A stretch of DNA of 40,813 nucleotides from Saprospiraceae bacterium (lineage in GTDB: Bacteria > Bacteroidota > Bacteroidia > Chitinophagales > Saprospiraceae), in contig JAIPBE010000031.1 of assembly GCA_021738725.1 (NCBI GenBank), positions 1 through 40,813 on the forward strand, in the 5' to 3' direction. Positions 23,454 to 32,876 of the stretch are shown here, piece by piece. The number at the start of each line of letters is the position of its first letter. Position 1 is the stretch's first letter. Made by a program: the position numbers and the translations under genes. The notes under the pieces were generated by a model. It saw only the letters and a program-made list of their open reading frames with translations, had not been told where the DNA came from and did not search any database.

Positions 23454-25484
23454 TTAGCCGTTCATCGAAGACAGAAACTCTTCATTGCTAGTAGTTCCGT
23501 TCATGTATTTCTGCAGGAACTCCATAGCTTCATCCGGGCGCATATCCGCCAGCTGGTTGCGCAAGACGAACATCCGATGCAAGGTCTCCCGATCCAGTAA
23601 CAGGTCTTCACGACGCGTACTGGACTTCGTCAGATCGATGGCTGGATACAATCGCTTGTTGGCCAGCGTCCGATCCAACTGGAGCTCCATGTTGCCGGTA
23701 CCTTTGAACTCTTCAAAGATCACGCCATCCATCTTACTGCCCGTATCTGTCAGCGCCGTCGCCAGAATGGTCAATGATCCGCCCCCTTCAATATTCCGGG
23801 CTGCACCAAAGAATTTCTTGGGCTTGTGCAGGGCATTTGCCTCCACACCACCACTCAACACTTTGCCACTGGCTGGTGCAACCGTGTTGTAGGCACGGGC
23901 CAGACGTGTGATCGAGTCCAGGAGGATACAGACATCATAGCCGCATTCGACCAGACGCTTGGCTTTTTCAAGGACGATGCCCGCCACACGCACGTGGTTG
24001 TCGGCCGGTTCATCAAACGTAGACGAGATCACCTCGGCACGTACAGAACGCTTCATATCGGTGACTTCCTCCGGACGTTCATCGATCAACAGGACGATCA
24101 GATAACATTCCGGGTGGTTCTTGGCGATCGCATTGGCCACATCCTTCAAGAGGAAGGTCTTACCCGTTTTGGGCTGGGCCACGATCAATCCCCGCTGTCC
24201 TTTACCGATCGGTGTAAACAGATCGATCAGACGGGTGCTCTTGTCCTTGCCGGTCGCAGACATGTTCAGATTGAACTTCTCCGTAGGGAACAAGGGGGTC
24301 AGATAGTCAAAAGGAACACGATCCCGGACCTTCTCTGAAAGCAGTCCGTTGATACGGGTCACCTTGAGCAGGGCAAAATACTTCTCTCCTTCCTTGGGTG
24401 GACGTACAGGTCCTTCGACAGAATCACCCGTTTTGAGGCCAAACAATTTGACCTGAGAGGGGGAGACATATACATCATCCGGTGAGGAGATATAGTTGTA
24501 ATCGGCTGAACGCAAGAAACCATAGCCATCCGGCATCATCTCCAATACACCTTCTGCCTGGATCTGACCATCGATTTCGATATCGAAATCGGACAGTTTC
24601 GGTGCGGGTGGCTCCTTGGGTTGTTGCTGGTCTCTGGATGAACCGTCACGGCCTTCATCACGGCTGCGATCACTGGAACGGCGATCATCACTTCTTCCGC
24701 GATTATCCCGGTCACGATCATTCTGATCGGATCGGCCGCGGTTGTCCCGATTGTCGCGGCTATCCCGGTTGTCTCTGTTATCGCGATTATCCCGGTCGGA
24801 CTGCTCGTTCCGCCCCCGGTTGTCCCGATCCTGCTGATCGTTGCGTCCACGATTGTCCCGATCTTGTTGATCGTTGCGTCCACGGCTATCACGGTCCTGC
24901 TGGTCATTGCGGCCGCGGTTGTCGCGATCCTGCTGGTCGTTGCGCCCGCGGTTGTCGCGATCCTGCTGGTCGTTGCGCCCGCGGTTGTCGCGATCCTGTT
25001 GGTCGTTGCGTCCGCGGTTGTCGCGGCTGTCGCGATCGCTGCTGCGTTGATCATTTGAAGAGCGCCGATCATCACTGTCCCGGCGTTGGTTGCGAGACCC
25101 GTCATCCTTCTGACGGTCGTCATCCTTGGCTTTGGCACCTCTGGCCGGAGCTTTCTTGTCCGATGCAGATGACCGGTCTGACCGACCTCGTGTATTATCA
25201 CGGCTGTTACTCCGGGTGGGCTTGTCTGATTTCTCAGCATCTTGATCCGCAGTCGGCTTTCGCGCCGGTTTGCGCAGTCGGCCTTCTTCGATCTCTTCAA
25301 CAGCCTCTTCGGACTGCTTACTGCCACCGCCGGTTTTGCCGGTCTTAATGACGGCTTGTTGATCCAGAATCTTGTAGATCAAGTCCTGCTTGGTGAGGCG
25401 CTTGTAACTTTTCAGGTCCAACTTCTCGGCAATTTCCCGTAGGTCATTCACGAGCATGTCGTTCAATTGCAAAATATCATACAT
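23454..25484 (-). CDS. rho: transcription termination factor Rho with long disordered insert
   Basis: 676 residues against about 420 in E. coli. Rho_N helical domain at 1-45. The cold-shock-like RNA-binding domain (about 300-380) has [15 protein letters not shown], and the RecA-like motor starts near 400. Walker A is AQPKTGKT (436-443), and [14 protein letters not shown] is the Walker B region. Between 50 and 298 lies a very polar Asp/Arg/Asn/Gln-rich region. Within it, residues 155-231 are seven tandem copies of an 11-residue unit like [11 protein letters not shown]. Bacteroidota Rho proteins are known to carry such inserts, and in Bacteroides the insert has been linked to phase separation. 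The hexameric helicase ends transcription at unstructured RNA. Confidence 0.96.
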   Translation of the reverse strand: MYDILQLNDMLVNDLREIAEKLDLKSYKRLTKQDLIYKILDQQAVIKTGKTGGGSKQSEEAVEEIEEGRLRKPARKPTADQDAEKSDKPTRSNSRDNTRGRSDRSSASDKKAPARGAKAKDDDRQKDDGSRNQRRDSDDRRSSNDQRSSDRDSRDNRGRNDQQDRDNRGRNDQQDRDNRGRNDQQDRDNRGRNDQQDRDSRGRNDQQDRDNRGRNDQQDRDNRGRNEQSDRDNRDNRDNRDSRDNRDNRGRSDQNDRDRDNRGRSDDRRSSDRSRDEGRDGSSRDQQQPKEPPAPKLSDFDIEIDGQIQAEGVLEMMPDGYGFLRSADYNYISSPDDVYVSPSQVKLFGLKTGDSVEGPVRPPKEGEKYFALLKVTRINGLLSEKVRDRVPFDYLTPLFPTEKFNLNMSATGKDKSTRLIDLFTPIGKGQRGLIVAQPKTGKTFLLKDVANAIAKNHPECYLIVLLIDERPEEVTDMKRSVRAEVISSTFDEPADNHVRVAGIVLEKAKRLVECGYDVCILLDSITRLARAYNTVAPASGKVLSGGVEANALHKPKKFFGAARNIEGGGSLTILATALTDTGSKMDGVIFEEFKGTGNMELQLDRTLANKRLYPAIDLTKSSTRREDLLLDRETLHRMFVLRNQLADMRPDEAMEFLQKYMNGTTSNEEFLSSMNG
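24792..25022 (-). repeat. seven tandem 33-bp coding repeats in rho
   Basis: In-frame 33-base repeats encoding [11 protein letters not shown] and near variants (Ser for Asn in one unit; Glu/Ser in the last). Synonymous changes scatter among units, so the array is not a fresh expansion throughout. Shorter DNR and DSR triplet repeats follow in the protein. The repeats create long spurious open frames on both strands. Confidence 0.9.
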
Positions 25485-25686
25485 AGGGAAGAACGATGTT
25501 AGATAATCGTTATCAAAGGGGAGGGAATAAAGGGATACGTATCGTTACGAATCGAAATGAAGACTGTCTGGGTGGGTGCTCCTCAGATGATCGAAACCGG
25601 GGAAAGATCCCGGCAAGAGTTGATGAGGGAAGGTAAGAACTCTTCTACAGCGCTGCGAAGATAAGTATAATTCCTTGTTCAGCACC

Positions 25687-25694
25687 TATCTTTG
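25687..25694 (+). promoter_or_regulatory. possible -7 element upstream of serS
   Basis: TATCTTTG matches TAnnTTTG exactly, 45 bases before the serS start. No good TTG is found at the -33 distance, so this is only a partial promoter match. Confidence 0.35.
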
Positions 25695-25739
25695 CATGAA
25701 TCCACGTGGAAATTTACAACCTAAAGCGAAAAGCACGTT

Positions 25740-27017
25740 ATGCTGCAAGCAAATACGATCAGACAGGAGAAGGAGCGGATCATCGCCGGATTGAAAAAAC
25801 GCCATTTCCAGGATCTGGAAATCGTGGATCGTATTCTGGCCCTGGATGATGCCCGCCGGAAATATCAGGCCGCTGGAGATGACATCCAGGCGGAGATCAA
25901 TCGCCTGTCCAAACAGATCGGAGACCTCTTCAAATCTGGCCAGACGGCCGAAGCGAACGCATTGAAAGATCAGGTCGCTGCGCAAAAAGAACAGCTGAAG
26001 ACCGTGCTGGAAGATCAGGAATCGACCGCTGTCAAACTGGACGAACTCCTCATCTCCGTGCCCAACATTCCGCATGAATCCGTACCTGCCGGCAGAACAC
26101 CCGAAGACAACGAGGTCTTTCAGGACTGGACCAAGCCCATGCCCGACCTGCCGCCCAATGCCAAACCACACTGGGAACTGGCCGAAGACCACGGCATCAT
26201 CGACTTTCCGACCGGCGTTAAGATCACCGGATCAGGCTTTCCCCTCTTCCGAGGTAAAGGCGCCATCCTGCAGCGTGCATTGATCAATTTCTTCCTCGAA
26301 GAGGCTAGAGCTGCCGGTTTTGAAGAGATCCTGCCCCCCCTGATGGTCAATGCAGAATCTGCTCGCGCCACCGGCCAGCTGCCCGATAAGGAAGGACAGA
26401 TGTACTATGTCGAAAAGGATGACCTCTACCTCATCCCCACCGCAGAAGTGCCCGTAACCAATATCTACCGGGATGTCATCCTGGAGGAAAAGGACCTCCC
26501 CATCAAACTCACCGGATACACCCCCTGCTTTCGTCGTGAAGCGGGTGCCTATGGAAAGGATGTCCGCGGCTTGAACCGCGTTCACCAGTTTGATAAAGTG
26601 GAGATCGTGATCCTGGATCATCCGGAACGCTCCTACAAGACCCTGGATATGATGCTGGACCACGTCCGCGGCTTGCTGGATAAACTGGAGTTGCCCTACC
26701 GCATCCTTCGCCTTTGTGGCGGCGACATGGGCTTCACCTCTGCCCTGACCTATGATTTTGAGGTCTGGTCCGCTGCGCAGGAACGCTGGCTGGAGGTCAG
26801 CTCCGTGTCCAACTTCGAGACCTTCCAGAGTCACCGTATGAAACTGCGGTATCGCCCGGAAAATGAGAAAAAGACCCAACTCACCCACACCCTCAACGGT
26901 AGCGCCCTGGCACTGGCCCGGATCGTGGCTGCTCTTTTAGAGAACAATCAGGACTCGTTCGGGATCCGTATTCCGGAAGCCCTCCATCGATATACCGGCT
27001 TCAATCGGATCCCCTGA
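25740..27017 (+). CDS. serS: seryl-tRNA synthetase
   Basis: 425 residues. The N-terminal antiparallel coiled-coil arm (about 30-100) recognises the long variable arm of tRNA-Ser. The class II core follows with TAEVPVTN, motif 2 YTPCFRREAGAYGKDVRGLNR and motif 3 TLNGSALALARIVAALLEN. It charges tRNA with serine. The length and motif order are normal. The start ATG at 25740 gives the expected MLQANTIRQEKERI opening. The gene is monocistronic as far as can be seen. Confidence 0.97.
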   Translation: MLQANTIRQEKERIIAGLKKRHFQDLEIVDRILALDDARRKYQAAGDDIQAEINRLSKQIGDLFKSGQTAEANALKDQVAAQKEQLKTVLEDQESTAVKLDELLISVPNIPHESVPAGRTPEDNEVFQDWTKPMPDLPPNAKPHWELAEDHGIIDFPTGVKITGSGFPLFRGKGAILQRALINFFLEEARAAGFEEILPPLMVNAESARATGQLPDKEGQMYYVEKDDLYLIPTAEVPVTNIYRDVILEEKDLPIKLTGYTPCFRREAGAYGKDVRGLNRVHQFDKVEIVILDHPERSYKTLDMMLDHVRGLLDKLELPYRILRLCGGDMGFTSALTYDFEVWSAAQERWLEVSSVSNFETFQSHRMKLRYRPENEKKTQLTHTLNGSALALARIVAALLENNQDSFGIRIPEALHRYTGFNRIP

Positions 27018-27104
27018 TCCGATGTTGGTCGATTAATTGTACCGGATCAAGAACGATTCGGGACTTTGAACCGTTTAGTCATCAGAACAAAAAAGTGTTG
27101 ACCT

Positions 27105-27794
27105 ATGTATATGGGACTTATCGTTATCAGTATCGTTTTTGCCGGCATCGGTTGGCTCGTCAGCAACAAGCTGAAAAGCAAGTTTGCGACCTACAGCAAG
27201 ATGCCTTTGCAGACCGGCCTGAGTGGACAGGAGATTGCCAGTCAGATGCTGGCATTTTACGGCATTCAGGATGTGAAGATCATGCAGGGGGAGGGAATGC
27301 TGACCGACCACTACAATCCGCAGACCAAGATTGTCAACCTCAGCCCTGAGGTGTATAACGGACGCTCTGTCGCTTCGGCCGCTGTAGCGGCGCACGAATG
27401 TGGACATGCTGTCCAACATGCAGAAGCCTATGCGGCGTTGAAAATGCGTTCGGCACTGGTGCCTGTGGTCCAGATCTCTGCCTCCATGCAGCGTTACCTC
27501 TTTATGTTTGGTATCATCGGGATCGCCAGCTTCAACAGCCCGATCATCCTGATGATCGCTATTGCCGCTTTCGGGGTGACCACCCTCTTCAGCCTGATCA
27601 CCCTGCCGGTAGAATTTGACGCCAGCCGTCGCGCTTTGGCCTGGCTGGATTCCAGCAATGTCACCCACGGCCAGGAATATACCGGCGCCAAGGATGCCCT
27701 CACCTGGGCGGCGATGACCTATGTAGCTGCTGCGTTGGCCGCACTGGTCCAGTTGCTCTATCTGGTGATGTACTTCATGGGAGGCCGCAACTAG
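27105..27794 (+). CDS. YugP-type membrane zinc metallopeptidase
   Basis: 229 residues of the neutral zinc metallopeptidase family typified by Bacillus YugP. An N-terminal membrane segment (4-20) is followed by the conserved GLSGQEIASQML and DHYNPQTKIVNLSPEVY. The HECGH zinc motif is at 97-101, and two or three further membrane helices follow, with LPVEFDASRRAL between them. It is membrane-bound; its substrates are unknown. Two hairpins, one with a T-run, follow the stop. Confidence 0.9.
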   Translation: MYMGLIVISIVFAGIGWLVSNKLKSKFATYSKMPLQTGLSGQEIASQMLAFYGIQDVKIMQGEGMLTDHYNPQTKIVNLSPEVYNGRSVASAAVAAHECGHAVQHAEAYAALKMRSALVPVVQISASMQRYLFMFGIIGIASFNSPIILMIAIAAFGVTTLFSLITLPVEFDASRRALAWLDSSNVTHGQEYTGAKDALTWAAMTYVAAALAALVQLLYLVMYFMGGRN

Positions 27795-27828
27795 TCGCCC
27801 ATCCATCCCACCATCAACGAACCCCAAA

Positions 27829-27850
27829 CCATATCTTTCACAAGATATGG
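27829..27850 (+). other. 9-bp perfect stem hairpin upstream of terminator
   Basis: CCATATCTT / AAGATATGG with a TCAC loop, immediately before the T-run hairpin. It could form part of a double terminator. Confidence 0.6.
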
Positions 27851-27852
27851 GG

Positions 27853-27886
27853 CCCGTGTTTCCCCCCTGGAGCACGGGTTTTTTTT
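27853..27886 (+). terminator. Rho-independent terminator after the YugP-type gene
   Basis: Stem CCCGTG / CACGGG closed by a 14-base loop and followed directly by eight T residues, 58 bases past the stop codon. It marks the end of the GC-rich housekeeping block; AT-rich DNA begins immediately after. Confidence 0.75.
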
Positions 27887-28082
27887 AAAACAATAAATAA
27901 ATATCAGGCAGGGCTGTAAATCGCCTTCATTCAAAGAACCTTTTACCCTCATCCATTTAAAGAAGAACATTCATATAACCCACAAATAAGTTGACCTTCC
28001 CCTAATTAAATGCAACATTCAAAAATGGGAAGATCAACTTGTATACACAAATTACGCGGATCTTTTATCCTGTCAATTAAAT
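27887..28082. other. AT-rich gap, no gene
   Basis: Nothing recognisable apart from the 13-base sequence at 27919-27931, which recurs at 29338-29350 on the other side of the serine hydrolase gene. Confidence 0.5.
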
Positions 28083-29249
28083 CTAGTTCCAGGCATCATC
28101 AAAAGACTTTTCTATTAACACATTGATGTCCTTGAATCCACCTGCTTTCTGTAAACCGCCAAGACTGTTAGTCGAAACAGCACAGACCACATCATTCGCA
28201 AAAATATACCAACAAGCATCCGCTCCCTTCTTACCAACATCAAATCCTCCATTATGGTGATAATGAGTTCCCCACGTCTGTGAGGTTGCCTCATCAAAAT
28301 AGCAGCCGAGCGGATTAGAATCATTGAACATAGCAGATCGCATTTTTGAAGAAAGCAGCTTGTCCGTCAGATATGCATTTGACATTACCTTAGCCAAATC
28401 ATTAGACGAAAGACTCAAAGTACCTCCACCAGCATTGTGACATTCAGCACCCGGATCAAATCCCTTTGCATCTGGATCATTAAAATTGTAATACAAAACG
28501 TCATGCTCATTCGTACATGAAAAATCTACAAGTAACTCATCAAATATATTGGCTTGCAGATAAGACTTAAAGGCCTCTATGGTTGTTTGGTCGGCAGAAG
28601 CATCGCTTACCTGATTAGTGATGCTGAAATCTCCATTCAATATTGGAATCAAAATTCTAAAAATACAAAAATTGAGATTTTGATACTGTTCCTTTCCATG
28701 ATCAGAAGAGTTAATGTCCGACTTGATGACCGCTCGAATCTGACTATAGTTTTCGGCGGGTATACGAAAACCACTTTTATGTGTCAGGAGATCTCTAAAA
28801 GTAATCAATCGTATATTATTCCCAACCTCCCACCACTGCGGCAAATAATTAACGACATATGCATCGAGGCTGATGTTATTTCTCTCCAGCAACTGCAGGG
28901 CTGCAATACAAGTAATAGATTTAGCACAACTTGCCACATTCATGTCAACACTAATGGCATTAATATCAAATACGCCTCCATCTTGTGGCCTCCTGGCAAG
29001 GCCCTGATGACCCCACTTCTTTAATGAGTTCTTATAGTAAATCGCATAACTGTATCCTAAGGAAGTGATCGACAAATTTGAGTTGAGATTTTTTTCAAAC
29101 TCGTCCAAGTCAAAACATTTTCCATCAACTTCATATGGACAGTCAACAGGTCTAACTAAATCGCATCCGTTCAATAAAACAAATACAACCATCAGGGCAA
29201 TCAATCCCACAAAAGATGGAAGTTCTCGAAGTCTTCTTGAAATCATCAT
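28083..29249 (-). CDS. serine hydrolase lipoprotein (beta-lactamase/PBP class C fold)
   Basis: 388 residues from ATG 29249, chosen because a lipoprotein signal follows (GLIALMVVFVLLNGC, Cys 29); ATGs at 29246 and 29294 are alternatives. Active-site motifs of the class C beta-lactamase superfamily are present: S107-C-A-K110 (SxxK), YQN near residue 188 (YxN) and HNGG near residue 310. DLLTHKSGF is the usual family phrase. Such proteins are often peptidases or esterases rather than true beta-lactamases. The protein is unusually Cys-rich for this family. The gene is AT-rich against the housekeeping genes and has no operon partner, which suggests later acquisition. Confidence 0.8.
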   Translation of the reverse strand: MMISRRLRELPSFVGLIALMVVFVLLNGCDLVRPVDCPYEVDGKCFDLDEFEKNLNSNLSITSLGYSYAIYYKNSLKKWGHQGLARRPQDGGVFDINAISVDMNVASCAKSITCIAALQLLERNNISLDAYVVNYLPQWWEVGNNIRLITFRDLLTHKSGFRIPAENYSQIRAVIKSDINSSDHGKEQYQNLNFCIFRILIPILNGDFSITNQVSDASADQTTIEAFKSYLQANIFDELLVDFSCTNEHDVLYYNFNDPDAKGFDPGAECHNAGGGTLSLSSNDLAKVMSNAYLTDKLLSSKMRSAMFNDSNPLGCYFDEATSQTWGTHYHHNGGFDVGKKGADACWYIFANDVVCAVSTNSLGGLQKAGGFKDINVLIEKSFDDAWN

Positions 29250-29465
29250 GACAGTAGTTTTTAGTGAATGAAGTAATCCAATACGAATTACCATTCAAAA
29301 CTACTTTGACAATCATACATAACATCACAAGATGTACAATCGCCTTCATTGCTTGAATAATCGCCTCACTTATCCGGATATTCGCAACAGGCCATTCCCC
29401 TTCTATCCTGTCAAACCAGACCAGTAGACGCTGTTTCCACCTTGGTTTGCAACTCTCAAGTGCAC
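29250..29465. other. AT-rich gap, no gene
   Basis: Contains the second copy (29338-29350) of a 13-base direct repeat also found at 27919. No promoter or terminator is clear. Confidence 0.5.
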
Positions 29466-30215
29466 TTACATTCTGCCCAAAATAGCGATCAACTCAGCCT
29501 TTTTCCTACTAGCCACCGGCAACGTTACACCTTCCTTCATGACAACGAACCCACCATCCCTCTTCTCAAACCTTAGAAGGTGGTCCAAATTAATTAAATG
29601 AGATTGATGAATTCTGAAGAAATCCATACTGTTTAACATTTCGTCAAACTCTTTTAATGGCCGGGATACCAGGACTTCCTTGTTATCAATTAGATGTACA
29701 GTTGTATAATTCTTGTCCGCCACGCAATGAATAATATGGGCAATCTCTACAACATGCATACTTTCCTCAGTTCGCAGTGCAATTCTTTTCTTCATAGCAA
29801 AAGGCTGAAAGTGAGAAGCAAAAACATCAAATTGTTTTTGAAATGAATCAGTGCTAATACGTTCTCGACATTTTTCTATAGCACGGGACAATTCGTCAGG
29901 ATCCAGTGGTTTCAAAACATAATCAAGGGCACTATATTTAAAAGCCTTCAGTGCAAACTCATTATACGCTGTAATAAATATTACCTTAAAAGTAGGGTTT
30001 AAGAATTTCTCCAAAATATTAAACCCAGTGCCATTTCGCAATTTAATATCCAACAAAACCACATCAGGTTTATGATCTTGAATCAGATTGATACCAGATT
30101 GAATATCCTCAGCCTCTCCTATCACCACAACATAAGGGCAGTACAACTGAAGCAGCTTTCTTGTAGCCTCTCTTGCCTTCTTCTCATCGTCAATTATTGC
30201 GACTCTTAGCTGCAT
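29466..30215 (-). CDS. LytTR-family response regulator
   Basis: 249 residues. Receiver domain 1-120 with acidic D9/D10, phospho-acceptor D56 in VVLLDIKLRNG, and the LKP switch lysine. A LytTR DNA-binding domain follows at about 145-245 (RIALRTEESMHVVEIAHIIHCVADKNYTT ... FFRIHQSHLINLDHL). It starts 11 bases after the histidine kinase stop, so the two form a two-component operon. Targets are unknown; the serine hydrolase next door is a candidate only by position. Confidence 0.95.
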   Translation of the reverse strand: MQLRVAIIDDEKKAREATRKLLQLYCPYVVVIGEAEDIQSGINLIQDHKPDVVLLDIKLRNGTGFNILEKFLNPTFKVIFITAYNEFALKAFKYSALDYVLKPLDPDELSRAIEKCRERISTDSFQKQFDVFASHFQPFAMKKRIALRTEESMHVVEIAHIIHCVADKNYTTVHLIDNKEVLVSRPLKEFDEMLNSMDFFRIHQSHLINLDHLLRFEKRDGGFVVMKEGVTLPVASRKKAELIAILGRM

Positions 30216-30226
30216 ATTAAATCAAT

Positions 30227-31999
30227 TTATGATATTGTCCTGAACGGAATGGAAAATGTTGTCAATGTTCCCGAGACATTACCCAAATCATCAAACAAGT
30301 CTTCCATCTTGAACTGAATAAGACGTTTCCTATTCTTATTTAACAATGCGATCCTTTCCTTAGTAATTTGAGTAGCAAATGATGTATGCTCTTTATTCTT
30401 TTTGGCATTACTTATACCTACTCCATTATCCTGCACAGTAAACACAATAGTATCACCATTTAGAGAAAAATTAACAACAATTACGCCCTCAAAATCTAAT
30501 TCCGAAATACCATGCTCGATAGAATTTTCAATAAATGGTTGTGCCATCATGGGTGGAATGGAATAATGTTCAGCATGTACAATTCCATCTGTATTAATAC
30601 TATATCCAAATGAATTACTATACCGGAGAGATTGGAGGTCAAGGTAACAACGCAGTAATTCTATCTCTTTATCAAGTGGCACATATTCCAATCTTGAATG
30701 CTCGAGAACCAATCTCATAAGCCTGGAAAATCTACCCAGAAAAAAACCTGCTTCATTCGATTCATTATTTAAAACAAAACTTTGAATGGCTACTAGAGAA
30801 TTGAAGATAAAATGAGGGCTCATTTGCGACCTCAGTAGTTTTTGCTCTAACTCAACTCTGTCCTGCTGATCTTTCATTTGATTTCTACGAACAATCAATG
30901 CGATAATGATGATAAGTGAAATAGCCACAAAAATCAATGAACTTAAAGCTATTATCCAGCCCCTGTTTCTTGATAAATGAAGATCTTTCATTTTGTTCTC
31001 TTGAGTTAAATTTTCAATTTTTGCTTCCTTTTTTTCAGTCTGGAATCGGGCTTCTATTCTATTTAATCGCTCATTACTTACTTCATTAAATATCTCCAGA
31101 CTTATCTTGGAATATAGCGACTGATACGTATATGCTTCTTTAAAATCCAGGATTGCTGAATTAGAATTAGAGAGTCTCTCATAACAGTCTTTTAATAGAT
31201 CCATATTGTCAATATCTTTGGCAATATGGAGAGCTGATTTCAGTTCAATAATGGCTTGCTTGAAATTTTTCAATTCGATATTGATATCAGCAAGACTAAT
31301 ATATGCGGCACAAGTATTCCGTTGATCATTAATCTTCAAAGCTAACTCCAGAGCCCTTTCAATTGTAGATCTGGATTTAACAAATTCCTTTATTCCATAA
31401 TAGGCAATTCCGAGGTTTAATACAGGTCGCAACAATGATGCAGTGTCAAACAGGCTTTCAAATATTGGAATGGCTTTTTCGTAATACGGAATGCCATCAC
31501 TAAAGAGATTCTGGAAAACATAATTATTACCTTTTGATAATAGAATATTTGCAGAATGAACAGGGTTCTTTAGTCGATCAGCAATGGGGGTTGCTTCATT
31601 GTAATACTGCAAGGCCATCTCATAATTCCCCTCACGTTGATGAATACCTCCAATAGCTATTAAATTGAGAGCAATAAGTTCATCTAAAGCATGGATTTGA
31701 GATTTTTTTAATGCCGTTTGCAAATATTCTAGGGCTTTAGGTTTATTGTTCAAATGTCTCTGGATTTTTGCCATTCCGCCCCAACCCTTTATTTCTCCAA
31801 CTATGTAATGGATCTTTTCGCTCTCATTGATTGCCAGCAGCAATTGCTTTTGGGCTTTAGCTGGATCTCTAATAAATAGATTCTGCCCTTCAAGAATTAG
31901 TGAATCTATTTTCTCAATTACTGCAAAATTGTCTTGTGCAAATCCCCCTATTGAAAACAAGAGTAGGCAAAATAGTACTATCGTTCTATGTATAATCAT
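30227..31999 (-). CDS. LytS-type histidine kinase with periplasmic TPR sensor
   Basis: 590 residues from ATG 31999, where a signal peptide begins (RTIVLFCLLLFSIGGFAQ). About 300 residues of TPR-like helical repeats follow (for example ALQYYNEATPIADRL, AAYISLADINIELKNFKQAI), with a short coiled coil and one membrane helix (WIIALSSLIFVAISLIIIIA). The His_kinase domain has QMSPHFIFNSL with the phospho-accepting His and an HATPase end with FIENSIEHGI and VQDNGVGIS. The TPR region should face the periplasm and sense an unknown partner. It is co-transcribed with the LytTR regulator. It is AT-rich like its neighbours. An earlier start at 32026 is possible. Confidence 0.93.
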   Translation of the reverse strand: MIIHRTIVLFCLLLFSIGGFAQDNFAVIEKIDSLILEGQNLFIRDPAKAQKQLLLAINESEKIHYIVGEIKGWGGMAKIQRHLNNKPKALEYLQTALKKSQIHALDELIALNLIAIGGIHQREGNYEMALQYYNEATPIADRLKNPVHSANILLSKGNNYVFQNLFSDGIPYYEKAIPIFESLFDTASLLRPVLNLGIAYYGIKEFVKSRSTIERALELALKINDQRNTCAAYISLADINIELKNFKQAIIELKSALHIAKDIDNMDLLKDCYERLSNSNSAILDFKEAYTYQSLYSKISLEIFNEVSNERLNRIEARFQTEKKEAKIENLTQENKMKDLHLSRNRGWIIALSSLIFVAISLIIIIALIVRRNQMKDQQDRVELEQKLLRSQMSPHFIFNSLVAIQSFVLNNESNEAGFFLGRFSRLMRLVLEHSRLEYVPLDKEIELLRCYLDLQSLRYSNSFGYSINTDGIVHAEHYSIPPMMAQPFIENSIEHGISELDFEGVIVVNFSLNGDTIVFTVQDNGVGISNAKKNKEHTSFATQITKERIALLNKNRKRLIQFKMEDLFDDLGNVSGTLTTFSIPFRTIS

Positions 32000-32382
32000 A
32001 ATTGGAACGAATGATCTCAAGATCAATTTATCATGCAGGAACTATTTACCTGTACCTACCCTCACCAAAATACTGCCAAATACCGGTAATTGATTATTTA
32101 TTGAACATTTTTCCTTTAAATTTATTCTTCCACTATGTTTTCGTGTCTAAGTGGTAAATTCCCCTCCCCGACTCTTTGGTGACTCCGCATTCCTAATCTC
32201 TTTTCGCCCAGACGATTCTGTCTAAATCCGGACCACCCCGTATACTAGGGGTCCGAGACTTAGTGTTTGCACTACTTTTCGCCATTCTGTGCAAATTTGA
32301 AAACGTAGCACCCAGACCGATGAAGATCAGATTGCCACAAAGAAACCACGACTCAAAGCACCACCAAGGAGCTTTCCACGAG

Positions 32383-32495
32383 CTAAACTCTGTGCAACTT
32401 TGTGTCCTCTCTGATTTTCAAGACGAAGCGACGTAGAGACGAAGAGACAGAGCGAAAAAAAGAAAAGATAACCTTCCAGGATCTCTCAGTGCACT
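32383..32495. repeat. 113-bp repeat, copy 1 (copy 2 at 32662-32774)
   Basis: Both copies are 113 bases and align without gaps, with about ten mismatches. They include CTCTGTGCAACT, GTGTCCTCT and GACGAAGCGACGTA words and end with CCAGGATCTC. The roughly 72 bases after each copy differ, then both continue into a large hairpin. Confidence 0.85.
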
Positions 32496-32567
32496 TCTTT
32501 CCACCCTAGTAAACATTCAAGCTCTTGAAGACAACTTTGTATGTCCCTACCAAAGTGTCCTAAGTGC

Positions 32568-32599
32568 CCAGACGATCCCGCTTTCTGCGGGATGTCTGG
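32568..32599. repeat. large hairpin element (family C2), copy 1
   Basis: CCAGAC-g-ATCCCGC / GCGGGAT-GTCTGG with a TTTCT loop and one unpaired base: 13 base pairs. It is followed by CCGGAC / GTCCGG. Copy 2 at 32846-32876 has ATCCGCC / GGCGGAT in the inner stem, so both arms change together. Degenerate relatives are at 32206-32258 and 36627-36690. Confidence 0.85.
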
Positions 32600-32845
32600 A
32601 TCCGGACTTTAAACGTCCGGGCCTTTGCGAGAAACGATCAGCTTTGAAGAATAAATGAATTCTAAACTCTGTGCAACTCTGTGTCCTCTGTGGTTTTCAA
32701 GACGAAGCGACGTAAAGACGAAGAGACTGAGCGAAAAAGAGAAAAGCTAATCTTCCAGGATCTCTTAGTGAACTACCCTCCACTTCAGAGGGACCCCAAA
32801 CTCTCTAGTCCACTTTCTATTTTACCGGACTAGGCCCCTTAGTGC

Positions 32846-32876
32846 CCAGACGATCCGCCTGGGGGCGGATGTCTGG
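32846..32876. repeat. large hairpin element (family C2), copy 2
   Basis: CCAGAC-g-ATCCGCC / GGCGGAT-GTCTGG with TGGG loop. The outer stem is identical to copy 1 and the inner stem is rewritten on both arms. It is followed by CCGGAC / GTCCGG (32879-32897) and CTTAGTG. Confidence 0.85.

Noticed and set aside
24792-25022. CRISPR-like regular repeats
   Set aside because: The 33-base units are contiguous, in frame and encode part of Rho; there are no spacers.
24482-25348. Long plus-strand open frames opposite rho
   Set aside because: They arise from the low-complexity repeat; translations are Cys/Arg/Gly-rich strings without any domain, while the minus frame is a clear Rho.
28083-29249. Antibiotic-resistance beta-lactamase
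   Set aside because: Motifs show only the superfamily; it is a Cys-rich lipoprotein unlike known resistance enzymes.
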